A DNA stretch of 55,234 nt from a virus, in IMG/VR virus record IMGVR_UViG_3300040801_001718, positions 1 through 55,234 of that record; one strand, given 5' to 3'. Below the pieces are notes generated by a model. That model did no database searches, was not told the origin of the DNA, and saw only the letters and a program-made list of their open reading frames with translations. The position numbers and the translations under genes are program-made. Below are positions 27,827 to 36,280 of the stretch, in pieces. Position 1 is the stretch's first letter. Each line of letters begins with the position of its first letter.

Positions 27827-28276
27827 CTATGTTTTATCCATAGCACTTAAATCTTTATTAATATTTTTCTTCCAAACCTCAGCAACTTGAAATGTACCTT
27901 TTAAACCCATAATAATTCCTAAAATGGAAGCGAACTGAATATTACTTATTAAACTCAAAGATAGTAAAACAGTAATCAAAGCAATAATCCATATCTTAAC
28001 AGAAATTATCTGAGCAAACAACTTTTGAAACCACAAATCCCAAAATGTATTTTTACATATAAAATATTCTTTTCTGGGTCTTGCTACAAGTAAAAATTTT
28101 CTTTTTTCCTCAAATTTTTTCTCTATTATATCTTGTAAATTATCAATATCGGTCTGAACCTCATCCAGAACCTCGCTCACAGTAACTTCTTCTTTTGTAT
28201 TTTTAGGTGGCTTACTTTCAGGTTTATCTGGTTCTATTGGTTCTTCAATTACATCTTCTTTTATTTCCTCATTCAT
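27827..28276 (-). CDS. Two-helix membrane protein between terminase and portal
   Basis: The start is placed at ATG 28276 (MNEEIKEDVIEEPIEPDK), which has GGAGG 8 bases upstream, giving 149 residues. The N-terminal 50 residues are acidic and Pro-rich. A coiled-coil-like stretch follows (DIDNLQDIIEKKFEEKRK). Two membrane segments lie near residues 95-135 (KIWIIALITVLLSLSLI and ASILGIIMGLKGTF), with a short basic C-terminus. It ends in TAG within the ribosome site of the portal gene. Membrane proteins here are unusual; possibilities are a holin-type protein or a factor that docks packaging at the membrane. Not recognised. Confidence 0.65.
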   Translation of the reverse strand: MNEEIKEDVIEEPIEPDKPESKPPKNTKEEVTVSEVLDEVQTDIDNLQDIIEKKFEEKRKFLLVARPRKEYFICKNTFWDLWFQKLFAQIISVKIWIIALITVLLSLSLISNIQFASILGIIMGLKGTFQVAEVWKKNINKDLSAMDKT

Positions 28277-28324
28277 TTCTGATACCTCCACAAAAAACAA
28301 CACTTCTATTAGCTAAAAGGTTAG

Positions 28325-30034
28325 TTAAAGTTTACGTTGTAATACAGCAGAATTCATATAGTCTTGACCCACACCAACTTTTCTCCTAACAAAAGACGAC
28401 CCCTGTTTATGAGGGCGTATTAAACCTTCACTTTCTAATTTGGGTTCTACAAATTCTGAATCTCTCATTAATTCTTTAACACCATAAGCTGCTAAAATAA
28501 TTGCTGAATATAAATCTTTATTTTGTCCTTTTTTGGGAGTATCAAAATGCCTAACCCCTCTGGCGGTCTCTGTAACAATTATACTTAACATCTGTGATTT
28601 TAACAATCTAACTTCATCGTACAACTTTTCTTCTACTTCCATCGAAGATCTAGGTATATCAGGAAACCTTAACCTGTTGTTTTCAAATAACGATAGCGCA
28701 TCAAAATTAGCGTCTGATATCCACGCGGGCGAAAAATTTATCATTTTCAAAATTCTACGACCATGTTTGTATTTAGTTAAATCATCATCCATATCTAAAA
28801 TAGGCGTACTATTATTATACCCCTCAGCTAATAAATCTTTAATAGCGTTACCGCCTCCCTGCGCATCCATATAAATACGAATGACATTAAAGCTACTTAA
28901 CAATCTCTGAATAGCTTTTGTCATTTCCTGTGTAGTTTGTTTTCTCAATCCACGCACATAAACTATTTTATTAGGTGACCCCAATTCGACAACAACAATA
29001 CCGAATAAAGCGGAACCACCCTGGTTTGGGTCAATACCGATGATATACTCATTTCCAGATTCACCCCTTGTTTTTATGGTAAAATCACTATCTCTAGTAC
29101 ACGATTCTAACAATGAAGCCTTAAAGAAACCTTCACTATCAGAAACCATAGCAGCTTCGTACTCCATAATAAATTCAATACTAGACATAGTTCTTTTCGC
29201 TTCATTGATATTGTTCATATCCAAAAATCCCCTTGGCATCATTCTATATGGAACTTGGTGAACAGCGTATTTAGTAGATTCACTTTCCTCAGACATTGCT
29301 TTCCAATAGGATTTCATTCTATGCCACATATGATTAAACTTAAAATATCCAGACGAAGTCATTATCATTTTATTAGCAGTATCAGTTTCTAAATCATCTT
29401 CGGTAGCTAAACCTTCAGCTATCAACTTTTCTATTCGCTCAATTTCCCGAACTTTTTGCATAGGTTCTAAATGAACAGCTGCCATAGGGCGAATAACCAT
29501 ATCAATGACATCAGACGGCATTTGAGCTAACTCATCTATTTCGATCAAATAAAAACGGGAACCTCTAATTTTGGCCCCGTCTACACCAATAGGTAAAGCT
29601 TCGATATAACTACCATTAGAATTTTCAGTACCTTTAAATTTTAAGAAACAAGTATCAGCACCACGTGTAGGCTTCTTTTCTGTAGCCTCTCTTAAAATAG
29701 ATGATTTTTGATATAATTTCTCTACTTCAGCAAATATCATTTTGGACTGTCTAAAGGAAGGGGCTATCAAACCTATGCGATAACCTGGATAAAGAAGTGC
29801 ATGTAAAGCAGCGTTTATACCTAAAAGGAAAGTTTTTCCACATCCACGACCAGCTACCGTGATACAATAGTTCTTAAACCACATATCACGTAAAATTATA
29901 CGTTGAACAGGTGCCAAATCTACTCGTAAAAGATCATACGCCGCCAATACTGGATCAGTTCTATAAAACTCTACCATAGAACCACCCTGTTCCATTATTT
30001 CTTCTATACTTTCATAAATATCGATAGACGCCAA
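28325..30034 (-). CDS. terL: Terminase large subunit (packaging ATPase/nuclease)
   Basis: A protein of 569 residues, TTG start at 30034 with AGGAGGG about 5 bases upstream. The ATPase domain has Walker A AGRGCGKT (residues 61-68) and Walker B LIEIDE (163-168) after the usual adenine-binding segment VQRIILRDMW. The nuclease domain has the RNase-H-like acidic set: IIGIDPNQGG (Asp335), IYMDAQGGGN (Asp390) and a terminal DLYSAIILA Asp near 525. The protein threads DNA into the prohead through the portal encoded two genes downstream and cuts the concatemer. The length and motif order are those of the family. The preceding gene is the likely small subunit. Confidence 0.93.
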   Translation of the reverse strand: MASIDIYESIEEIMEQGGSMVEFYRTDPVLAAYDLLRVDLAPVQRIILRDMWFKNYCITVAGRGCGKTFLLGINAALHALLYPGYRIGLIAPSFRQSKMIFAEVEKLYQKSSILREATEKKPTRGADTCFLKFKGTENSNGSYIEALPIGVDGAKIRGSRFYLIEIDELAQMPSDVIDMVIRPMAAVHLEPMQKVREIERIEKLIAEGLATEDDLETDTANKMIMTSSGYFKFNHMWHRMKSYWKAMSEESESTKYAVHQVPYRMMPRGFLDMNNINEAKRTMSSIEFIMEYEAAMVSDSEGFFKASLLESCTRDSDFTIKTRGESGNEYIIGIDPNQGGSALFGIVVVELGSPNKIVYVRGLRKQTTQEMTKAIQRLLSSFNVIRIYMDAQGGGNAIKDLLAEGYNNSTPILDMDDDLTKYKHGRRILKMINFSPAWISDANFDALSLFENNRLRFPDIPRSSMEVEEKLYDEVRLLKSQMLSIIVTETARGVRHFDTPKKGQNKDLYSAIILAAYGVKELMRDSEFVEPKLESEGLIRPHKQGSSFVRRKVGVGQDYMNSAVLQRKL

Positions 30035-30042
30035 GTTCCCTC

Positions 30043-30570
30043 CTAAGCATCATCACGATCAAATACTTCAGCGTCTTGGTCTTCTCTATTACCAATAAGC
30101 AACTCTGACTCGCGTACTTCATTCTCCTCTTCAATAAATTTCATAGATCTATTAAACATATTATCTTTCTTTTCTTGGTCAAAAGCTACTGCTAAATCTA
30201 CAATAGATAAACCACTGTATTTCTTAGGATCTATTCTATCTCTACGTCTTGTAACTAAATTTTCTTTTAATTTTTCAGTTTGTTTTCTTACTCGTTCTAT
30301 AGCTATAGAAGCATCTATTTGTGCATCTGGATTACCTTTAGCGGTTTTTAACAATCGTATCTCCAGCACTCGATTCATAGCAATAGAAACGATGTCGTCC
30401 ATATCATTTGCCGATAGTTGTGATTCATCAAAATCATTAAGGTAAAGACCCACCAATCCATTAAACATTTCTAACTCTTCTGGTTCAAAAATATCGGCTG
30501 AAGGTATTAGATCATTAAGTATATCTTTAAATTTTGGAGGATTTTTAGGTCTACCCTGTTTACGTGTCAT
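30043..30570 (-). CDS. Probable terminase small subunit
   Basis: A protein of 175 residues starting MTRKQGRPKNPPKFKDIL. The basic QGRPKNPP start is AT-hook-like and suits DNA contact. The rest is helical and highly charged (LEEL-type helices with SANDMDDIVSIAMNRVLEIR, then RVRKQTEKLKENLVTRRRD), ending in an acidic tail. It lies 8 bases before the large terminase gene, the usual place for the small subunit, which recognises the packaging site and activates the ATPase. The family match is not certain because small terminases are very divergent. It ends in TAG. Confidence 0.65.
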   Translation of the reverse strand: MTRKQGRPKNPPKFKDILNDLIPSADIFEPEELEMFNGLVGLYLNDFDESQLSANDMDDIVSIAMNRVLEIRLLKTAKGNPDAQIDASIAIERVRKQTEKLKENLVTRRRDRIDPKKYSGLSIVDLAVAFDQEKKDNMFNRSMKFIEEENEVRESELLIGNREDQDAEVFDRDDA

Positions 30571-30581
30571 AACTTCCTTTA

Positions 30582-31013
30582 CTATATCAATAATGATAAC
30601 AATTCTTGAACTTCATCTGTCATATTACTATCCTCTAATTCTTCTTTAAGTAATAACAAGAATTCAGGAGTAGATGAGTGACAAAAATTTTCGATATTAG
30701 ATCCATAACAAACTTCTAATTGGCTTAAATACATTATTCTCTTATTAGACATTATATTATCAGTGCCATCCAATTCGGATTTATGCTCGTATAACCAATT
30801 TGTTATTTCTCTAGGAAAATATTTATACTCACTACTTAACCCATCAGAAACTGGATCCCTTTTCTTAAAATACTTTATCAGTGATCTAGATATTTTATTT
30901 CTAGTTTCCCTGGAATGTGCCTTTCCAATCCTACTTTGCCTTATTTTATCTTTACTCTCATCACTCAATTCAAAGCCAGTTGGTCTTCCTCGTTTTTTAA
31001 CAATTTCCTCCAT
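30582..31013 (-). CDS. NUMOD3-like DNA-binding protein (copy 1)
   Basis: A protein of 143 residues. Residues 8-50 hold an AT-hook-like RGRPTG followed by ELSDESKDKIRQSRIGKAH, then TRNKISRSLIKYFKK. This is the S.E....KI..S..G..HS..T..KIS.S pattern of NUMOD3 modules, which bind DNA in GIY-YIG and HNH homing endonucleases. No nuclease domain follows; the remaining 90 residues are helical and acidic. A second protein at 50823-51149 has a very similar N-terminus. The gene lies immediately before the small terminase and ends with tandem stops TAG TAA. Possible roles are a sequence-specific regulator or packaging-site binding protein, both inferred. Confidence 0.7.
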   Translation of the reverse strand: MEEIVKKRGRPTGFELSDESKDKIRQSRIGKAHSRETRNKISRSLIKYFKKRDPVSDGLSSEYKYFPREITNWLYEHKSELDGTDNIMSNKRIMYLSQLEVCYGSNIENFCHSSTPEFLLLLKEELEDSNMTDEVQELLSLLI

Positions 31014-31019
31014 ATATCC

Positions 31020-31508
31020 TTACCTCGATTGAACGTTCACATCATCAATATTACATTTTATAATTCTATCAGCACCTAAAATACTAATACTAACAGATAG
31101 TGTTTTGTCATTAATATCCACTACTGTTGCCTCCCATCCAATAAAGGGAGTACCTACTAACTTTACAACAGTACCAGGTTCAAGTTGATCTACTGAAATT
31201 AACTCGTCATATTTGCTTTTATCTTGTTTTTTTATCTTTTCTATTTCCTCATCTGAACATTTACCTATGTATTCAGATATCCAAGGACACGCATTTATAG
31301 ATATAGACGTATCTATGTTATGATTGTATTTAATAAATATATAATTAACATAAATAGGTATATCTTTTGTTTTCTTACCTTTTTTGGTATTATATTCCTT
31401 TTCTGCCATTGGATATAGAAACTCTTCAACATCATCTAATTCAGACAAAAATTCCTTTATTCTTTTTTGTCTATTAGCTACCACTGTCCAAACATGCCAA
31501 TTAGCCAT
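31020..31508 (-). CDS. NusG/RfaH-like transcription elongation factor
   Basis: A protein of 162 residues. The N-terminal domain starts MANWHVWTVVANRQKRIKEF, matching the W-Y-(V/A)-(V/L)-x-x-x-x-x-x-E start of NusG N-terminal domains, with an FLYPMAEKE strand and IPIYVNYIFIKY (compare the (I/V)FPGY(V/I)-type strand). The C-terminal domain is a KOW-type barrel: LEPGTVVKLVGTPFIGWEA, then VVDINDKTLSVSI. NusG-family proteins bind the RNA-polymerase clamp and reduce pausing or connect to Rho or ribosomes. A phage-encoded specialised version directly upstream of the packaging and head operon would suit antitermination of late genes. Both domains look complete. Confidence 0.8.
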   Translation of the reverse strand: MANWHVWTVVANRQKRIKEFLSELDDVEEFLYPMAEKEYNTKKGKKTKDIPIYVNYIFIKYNHNIDTSISINACPWISEYIGKCSDEEIEKIKKQDKSKYDELISVDQLEPGTVVKLVGTPFIGWEATVVDINDKTLSVSISILGADRIIKCNIDDVNVQSR

Positions 31509-31752
31509 TTAATTTCCTCGCCTTAGTCAGTTTTTTACAAATAGAACAAATTACCATAATAGTATTTTTTGGCGCATCAAATACTCTTCCACATTCTTCA
31601 CACTCAAACCAAGCATAGGATTTTCTTATTGGTTTTGAAAACTCATAAGGTAATTTTTTATCATCAGCTATTTTACTTTCATGGTGTATTTTATCCCGGT
31701 GTTTTTGCAAACCACCTTCTGGCACCCATCTACGTCCATCTGGTAAAGGCAT
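31501..31752 (-). CDS. Zinc-ribbon protein
   Basis: A protein of 83 residues starting MPLPDGRRWVPEGGLQKHRD. The C-terminal half has two CxxC pairs (CEEC and CSIC) separated by about 17 residues with an AWFECEECGRVF context, so a zinc ribbon is very likely. The N-terminal half also has HRDKIHH, a possible extra metal site. It overlaps the NusG-like gene by 8 bases, suggesting coupled translation. Small zinc-ribbon proteins in phages often bind RNA polymerase or nucleic acid. The partner is not evident from sequence. Confidence 0.7.
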   Translation of the reverse strand: MPLPDGRRWVPEGGLQKHRDKIHHESKIADDKKLPYEFSKPIRKSYAWFECEECGRVFDAPKNTIMVICSICKKLTKARKLNG

Positions 31753-32333
31753 TATGTACTCAAACCTTCCTTTCTAATATGATCTACTTCAATAAATCTT
31801 TTAGATGCAATATAATCAGCGCTGTACACTGCTAATTCTTCCATACTATATTCAGGGATGGGCTTTCTATATTTTGGTATTGTCCATTCTCCATAATGAT
31901 AAAATACCGACCAGTAAATTATATTAGCTGAATTCTTGTCCAATCTATCTTTAAATCCGTTATTATATACATCAGCTATCAGTTTAGCCATGATTTGAGG
32001 ATGGTCTCTCACAGTATGTCCAACAGATTCTAACCCTTGCTTAGCCATATCATGTAATAAAGCCGCTGCACAAACTTCGTCCCGATGATGCTCGCACCCA
32101 AAAGCTCTAGTATAATCATAAGCTATCGTAAACACACGCTTAGTATGAATAACTGTACCATCACCAGCCAACTCATCTATCGGATGAAATTTACCAGATG
32201 AACTTGATGGACAATCATCAAATACATAATCAGGTGCTACCCTCAAACATTCCTTAGTAAAATCAATAACATCTTTTTTTAACATTAATTTTAATTCATG
32301 TTTAAATAAATCTAACCTATCCTTGTAATCCAT
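31752..32333 (-). CDS. HD-domain phosphohydrolase
   Basis: A protein of 193 residues. The HD metal-binding pattern is visible: an H(T)KRVF helix near residue 64, H near 81-82 (CEHHRDEV), AALLHDMAKQG with the HD dyad near 92-93, and VRDHPQIMAKLI near 109. The order H...HH...HD...D is that of HD-superfamily phosphohydrolases, which cleave phosphates from nucleotides or cyclic dinucleotides. The substrate is not evident. Neighbours include dNMP kinase and small unknown genes, so a nucleotide-pool role is plausible; degradation of a host signalling nucleotide is an alternative. AAGGAG lies before the ATG. Confidence 0.75.
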   Translation of the reverse strand: MDYKDRLDLFKHELKLMLKKDVIDFTKECLRVAPDYVFDDCPSSSSGKFHPIDELAGDGTVIHTKRVFTIAYDYTRAFGCEHHRDEVCAAALLHDMAKQGLESVGHTVRDHPQIMAKLIADVYNNGFKDRLDKNSANIIYWSVFYHYGEWTIPKYRKPIPEYSMEELAVYSADYIASKRFIEVDHIRKEGLST

Positions 32334-32344
32334 AAAAATCTCCT

Positions 32345-32581
32345 TTAACTTGCATACCTATCAACAATCAGTGGTCTCATTTTAACCTCATCTGTTCTAA
32401 AATCCAACCGCTCTGGTTGAGTAGATGGATTCTGAGCATTGTATCCAGGTTGAGGTTGTCCATTTCTATAATATCTTTGATTATCAAATGTCATATATCT
32501 ATCGTTAGTTGTTCGAGTCAAAGTCCATCCTTCTTTATATGGAATAAATCTCGGTCTTTGATAATCAGCTAAAGTAGGCAT
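32345..32581 (-). CDS. Small hypothetical protein
   Basis: A protein of 78 residues, MPTLADYQRPRFIPYKEGW at the start, rich in Arg, Tyr, Pro, Asn and Gln (e.g. YYRNGQPQPGYNAQNPS). Mostly disordered by composition, with a Thr-rich strand near residue 22. It is joined to the upstream gene by a one-base overlap (TAATG), so it is translationally coupled. Not recognised. Confidence 0.6.
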   Translation of the reverse strand: MPTLADYQRPRFIPYKEGWTLTRTTNDRYMTFDNQRYYRNGQPQPGYNAQNPSTQPERLDFRTDEVKMRPLIVDRYAS

Positions 32582-32856
32582 TATAGTCTCTCCTTTAGTT
32601 CCTTATATTCATCTTCAAATTCTTGTTTATTTTTATCAATATCTTCTTGGTTAGCCTGCATCCAACTCATCAAATTCATAACAAAATCAGGAATACCTTC
32701 ACCTGACCATTCGTAAGAAATTCTTAATCTTTCATTATCACCACGTTTGATTCCTACACTGGCATACTTATATTCACCGCTTTTGGTAATATCAGCGCCA
32801 ATAATTTCACTCGGATCAAATGCTAAAGTGATAGCTTTACTTTTCTTTTCCGCCAT
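32581..32856 (-). CDS. Small hypothetical protein
   Basis: A protein of 91 residues starting MAEKKSKAITLAFDPSEI, with GGGAGG before the ATG. It looks like a small alpha/beta domain: strands ITLAFD, YKYASVGIKRG and RLRISYEW, then a helix (VMNLMSWMQANQEDIDK) and a charged C-terminal helix. It overlaps the dNMP kinase gene by 20 bases and is therefore in the same transcript. The family is not recognised. Small proteins of this layout are frequent in phage nucleotide-metabolism operons without known roles. Confidence 0.6.
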   Translation of the reverse strand: MAEKKSKAITLAFDPSEIIGADITKSGEYKYASVGIKRGDNERLRISYEWSGEGIPDFVMNLMSWMQANQEDIDKNKQEFEDEYKELKERL

Positions 32857-33505
32857 TATAGTTCCTCCCTATCTCTTTCAATTCTGTGAATTTTAAAATA
32901 ACTTTCGCAGCATCAACAGCCGCGTCATACAAATCCTTTAATGTTCCATCATTGTGAATTTCAATATCAAAATACTCTGATGGTTTATCATCTAAAGCTG
33001 TCTCCGATTCATGATACGTACCATGTATTTTAGCAGCCGATTTCCTAACTATCCTAATTAATACACCATTTTTCTTTACATATTCACATTCATTTAGGTG
33101 TCTTACATCAGTTATCACTATATCTGGACAACCAGCATATTTCCATTTTTCATCTACTTTTCTAACCCAAAAATCATAATCAATTTTTCTGTAAAACGAT
33201 CCAATTTCCTGCATAATCTCTCTTGGTGTCCAATACCAGGGCGGTAATCCACGACCATCATCATATTCAACTGCAACCCCCTGCATTAATGGATTTGGTT
33301 TTTTAAATTCAGTCTTATCTTCTTTTCTATTTCCCCATAACTGATCACGATTTAAATTAAAATGTTCTAAGCACATCTGTTTCAATTTGTGAGCAAAAGC
33401 AGTGGTCTTAAATTCTCTATTGTACTTTTTACTAAATACATCTATTAAATATTCTGAAAATTGATCTTTTCCAGATCTTGCTTTACCACTAATACCTACT
33501 ATCAT
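32837..33505 (-). CDS. Deoxynucleoside monophosphate kinase-like P-loop enzyme
   Basis: A protein of 222 residues. The P-loop GISGKARSGKD lies at residues 4-14. An LID-like region with WYWTPREIMQEIGSF follows, and a Walker-B-like strand VITDVRHLNECEYV near residue 127 with a following VLIRIVRK strand. This layout and length match the phage deoxynucleoside monophosphate kinases of the T4 gene 1 type. These phosphorylate dNMPs arising from host DNA breakdown to feed replication. The downstream and upstream genes overlap its ends by a few bases. A related P-loop kinase with another substrate cannot be excluded. Confidence 0.8.
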   Translation of the reverse strand: MIVGISGKARSGKDQFSEYLIDVFSKKYNREFKTTAFAHKLKQMCLEHFNLNRDQLWGNRKEDKTEFKKPNPLMQGVAVEYDDGRGLPPWYWTPREIMQEIGSFYRKIDYDFWVRKVDEKWKYAGCPDIVITDVRHLNECEYVKKNGVLIRIVRKSAAKIHGTYHESETALDDKPSEYFDIEIHNDGTLKDLYDAAVDAAKVILKFTELKEIGRNYNGGKEK

Positions 33506-33762
33506 TTTAACACTCCCTTTACTGTTTTAATAGCTTTTTTAAACTCAGTATCTAGAACCTTAGATTTTTTAATCAAAGTGTTCGAAAACTTTTCGATACT
33601 ATCAGCAAGTTCCTCTTCCGTATTTCGCTTTATAGGTATTAACTTGACTATGTATTCCTTACAAGGGGACTTACAATCATATTTACTACGGTGTAGAGAT
33701 TTGATTTCACCCTCTTCGTCAAATTCTACCCAATACTTGTAATTTAAACTTCTGTGTTCCAT
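33502..33762 (-). CDS. Small hypothetical protein
   Basis: A protein of 86 residues, MEHRSLNYKYWVEFDEEGE at the start. The first half is a small strand-rich domain with two Cys in CKSPCKEY. The second half is a Lys-rich helix (FKKAIKTVKGVLK). It ends in TGA, overlapping the dNMP kinase start (ATGA), which indicates coupled translation. The ribosome site is weak (GAGCGG). Not recognised. Confidence 0.6.
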   Translation of the reverse strand: MEHRSLNYKYWVEFDEEGEIKSLHRSKYDCKSPCKEYIVKLIPIKRNTEEELADSIEKFSNTLIKKSKVLDTEFKKAIKTVKGVLK

Positions 33763-34199
33763 AATGTCCGCTCTATGCTATTTTCTATAGTTCTAATATC
33801 AGACATAATACCTTTTATTTTTGCATGTATTTCCTCTAAATCAATACAAACAAATGTTTGAGAGATTAAGTTATACTTTTCAATATGATATTTAATCACA
33901 TTAAAAAAATCTAACTTATCTCTCATTGACTCTAAAATATTTTCAGCATCAGCTATACTAAATTCATCATCATTTAATTTGATTTTAGATACAACCTTCG
34001 CCCTGTCAACTATAATACTATACCTTTGAGATTCTTTATATAAATTCTCAAGTTCCTTGACCTTGTTTTTAACAAATTCCTTGTTTAACTTGACATCCGC
34101 ATCATCGGTGGATACCGATAATTCCTTGATTCTATCACATAGTTGATTGATAGATTCTTCTATAAAATCCTTTTCCTTAATAGCTTCTGCTAAATACAT
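33744..34199 (-). CDS. Coiled-coil hypothetical protein
   Basis: A protein of 151 residues starting MYLAEAIKEKDFIEESINQ, with AAGGAG before the ATG. It is helical throughout with heptad-like hydrophobic spacing from residue 5 to 75 and again near 90-140 (EEIHAKIKGIMSDIRTIE). There is one Cys pair at distant positions and no membrane segment. It overlaps the downstream gene by 19 bases. The family is not recognised. Structural coiled-coil adaptors are one option, but no context supports a specific role. Confidence 0.6.
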   Translation of the reverse strand: MYLAEAIKEKDFIEESINQLCDRIKELSVSTDDADVKLNKEFVKNKVKELENLYKESQRYSIIVDRAKVVSKIKLNDDEFSIADAENILESMRDKLDFFNVIKYHIEKYNLISQTFVCIDLEEIHAKIKGIMSDIRTIENSIERTLWNTEV

Positions 34200-34210
34200 T
34201 AGAATTCTCC

Positions 34211-34435
34211 TTAAACTTTCGGCATTACATTATGTGCCTGAATACCTTTATCGGTTTCCACAATTTCAAATGTAACGGGCTGTCCAGCTTTTAATGTTTT
34301 ATATCCATCCATATCAATATATGAATAATGTACAAAATATTCTGTCTGCTCGTCACCATCTTTAAATACAAACCCGTACCCACGTTCAGCGTTGAACCAT
34401 TTTACAGTTCCATTCACTTTATCATTGTCAGACAT
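34211..34435 (-). CDS. Cold-shock domain protein (CspA type)
   Basis: A protein of 74 residues. It contains GTVKWFNAERGYGFV with the RNP1-like RGYGFV core, YFVHYS as RNP2, and the end strand PVTFEIVETDKGIQAHNV. Length, motif order and aromatic residues are those of bacterial CspA-type proteins. These bind single-stranded RNA or DNA, melt secondary structure and can act as antiterminators. AGGAGG precedes the ATG. In a phage it may assist translation or transcription through structured late mRNA. The RNP1 has Tyr in place of the usual Phe, which is tolerated. A clear family member. Confidence 0.9.
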   Translation of the reverse strand: MSDNDKVNGTVKWFNAERGYGFVFKDGDEQTEYFVHYSYIDMDGYKTLKAGQPVTFEIVETDKGIQAHNVMPKV

Positions 34436-34454
34436 AATACAAAAAACCTCCTAT

Positions 34455-35123
34455 TTATTCAAATACATACATTCCATTGTGTCGTACCTTGATGTTGGGA
34501 TCGACAAAAACATCGAATCCTAATTCTCTTAGAATTCGACAAACATAATAGTCTTCAGATAAATACTCGCCATCAAAAACACCAACCTGGAATATGTCAT
34601 ACATTTTAATATTTGGTTGTGTATCCCCACGAGTATGCGGATTAGGGTAATAAATGTCTTTATTATCCTGTGCATAACTTACCAAAGCATCCACTGCTCT
34701 TCTTGAAAGCATGAATACCGCCGTTCCTATCCTGTCCACCTTATATAACTTAGATCCATCCTCTAAAGTTTCTTCATCTAAAATCTTACCTGTATTATAC
34801 ACTGACTGACCAGTCTGTCTATTAAAGCCTTTAAGTGCAACAGGCACGCCTATTACATCTTTATTCAAAGACAATAAGCGAATAAGACCATCAGCATGAA
34901 AATAAATATCAGCATCCAAAAATAATAGATGAGAAAGCCCCACTGCACTATGAAAATAGGATATGACTGAGTTTCTTCCTCTTGTTATTAAACTCTCATT
35001 ACCTATCGTCATTAGTGTGAATGGTATATTCTTTTCATAATATGAAATTATTGAATGTAAAAAATCCGTATGAACCATCGAATTATAAGCCGGAGTCCCT
35101 ATAAATACATTTACTTTATCCAT
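34455..35123 (-). CDS. GT-A-fold glycosyltransferase
   Basis: A protein of 222 residues. The N-terminus MDKVNVFIGTPAYNSMVHTD is the nucleotide-sugar binding strand. The metal motif LLFLDADIYF holds DxD at residues 70-72, followed by AVFMLSRRAVDAL, EDYYVC and a final VRHNG. This is the arrangement of family-2-like GT-A glycosyltransferases. Such phage enzymes modify DNA bases, virion proteins or host surface sugars; the target is not evident. A promoter-like element lies 24 bases upstream of the start, and the gene before it is one of the fibre genes. Virion-protein glycosylation is therefore possible. Confidence 0.8.
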   Translation of the reverse strand: MDKVNVFIGTPAYNSMVHTDFLHSIISYYEKNIPFTLMTIGNESLITRGRNSVISYFHSAVGLSHLLFLDADIYFHADGLIRLLSLNKDVIGVPVALKGFNRQTGQSVYNTGKILDEETLEDGSKLYKVDRIGTAVFMLSRRAVDALVSYAQDNKDIYYPNPHTRGDTQPNIKMYDIFQVGVFDGEYLSEDYYVCRILRELGFDVFVDPNIKVRHNGMYVFE

Positions 35124-35146
35124 AAATTCTAAAACCTTTCATTTAT

Positions 35147-35175
35147 ATTATAGAATATTTTTAACTATTTGCTAG
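35147..35175 (-). promoter_or_regulatory. Promoter-like element, copy 1
   Basis: Minus strand: CTAGCAAA, 10 bases, then TATTCTATAAT, followed by the glycosyltransferase start 24 bases further on. TATAAT is a perfect -10 hexamer with 17 bases to CTAGCA in the -35 position. Same spacing in four places in the window. Confidence 0.7.
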
Positions 35176-35191
35176 ACAATTTACTATATTT

Positions 35192-36280
35192 TTAAGCATT
35201 TGATGTAGCAGCTAAAGACCATTCTTCTACAGACAGATCTCCAAAATCAACAGCGTCGCCAGTGGAACTAATAGTAATATAATCAATAACATTAATTTTT
35301 GCATCATCAAGTGCGCCACCGCCAAATACGCCGCGATCATTCACATCATTTGAAGTAGATGCTAGTTGTGCACGAGCCGCTGTTAAATCTCCAAAATCCT
35401 GGGCATTGCCAGTAGAAGTTATGGTTATATATTCAATTATATTATACTCCGGACCAGTATCACCACCGCCGAACACACCTCTATTGTTTGTTCCGTTAGA
35501 AGTAGCAGCAAGCGCATATCTACCTACTGTTAAATCCCCGAAATCTGTGGCATTACCAGTAGTTGAAATGGTGACATAATCAATTACGTTAGAAATGGCA
35601 CCACCACCAAACACACCTCTATTGTTAGTACTATTTGAAGTACTAGCGATGGAATATCTAGTTCCGATCAAATCCCCAAAATCTGTGGCATTTCCGGTAG
35701 TAGAAATGGTGACATAATCAATTATGTTAGAAGCTGGTGCTACACTACCACCGCCAAATACACCTCTATTGTTAGTACTATTTGAAGTAGTCCCTAAACT
35801 ATGTCTTTTTATCGTCAAATCGCCAAAATCAGTAGAGTTTCCAGTAGTAGAAATAGTTATATATTCAATTGAATTAGTAATCGCACTTGTTTGACCACCA
35901 CCAAGTACACCTCTATCATTAGTACCATTCGAAGACGCACCAAGACCGAATCTTGCGTTTATTAAATCACCGAAATCTGTAGTGTTACTCGTAGTTGAAA
36001 TGGTTATATACGACATTACATTTAATTTAACACTACTCCATCCACCAATGAATACACCTCTATCTCTTCCAGAAAAATCTTCTTCTGGTGAAATACCTCC
36101 ATAACCCAAAACCTCGCCATCAGATTTTAAAGCCAGGACAGTTTTAGTTCCAGAAACCAGAGCTGTTACTTCATAATCTCCCACTGATTCCAATGAGTTA
36201 GATTCGATTGACCAGTCAGATTCTTTTAATATTAAAATTCTGGCGCTATCGTTTAAAGTCCCAGAAATTTTATAGGCCAT
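35192..36280 (-). CDS. Six-repeat propeller-like fibre protein (copy 1)
   Basis: A protein of 362 residues. Residues 1-75 form a shared N-terminal domain (YKISGTLNDSARILI, DWSIESN, VSGTKTV, GYGGISPEE). Six repeats of about 45-50 residues follow, each starting RGVFGGG (first copy RGVFIGG) and containing (I/V)(D/E)Y(I/V)TI(S/T)(S/T)TGNA.DFGDL and a (A/S)TSN.TN end. The repeat number and Gly-rich strand turns suggest a six-bladed beta-propeller. Three other genes here share the plan (41792, 43404, 54217). They are probably alternative receptor-binding or accessory fibre proteins. The gene overlaps the next by 11 bases at its start side. Confidence 0.85.
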   Translation of the reverse strand: MAYKISGTLNDSARILILKESDWSIESNSLESVGDYEVTALVSGTKTVLALKSDGEVLGYGGISPEEDFSGRDRGVFIGGWSSVKLNVMSYITISTTSNTTDFGDLINARFGLGASSNGTNDRGVLGGGQTSAITNSIEYITISTTGNSTDFGDLTIKRHSLGTTSNSTNNRGVFGGGSVAPASNIIDYVTISTTGNATDFGDLIGTRYSIASTSNSTNNRGVFGGGAISNVIDYVTISTTGNATDFGDLTVGRYALAATSNGTNNRGVFGGGDTGPEYNIIEYITITSTGNAQDFGDLTAARAQLASTSNDVNDRGVFGGGALDDAKINVIDYITISSTGDAVDFGDLSVEEWSLAATSNA

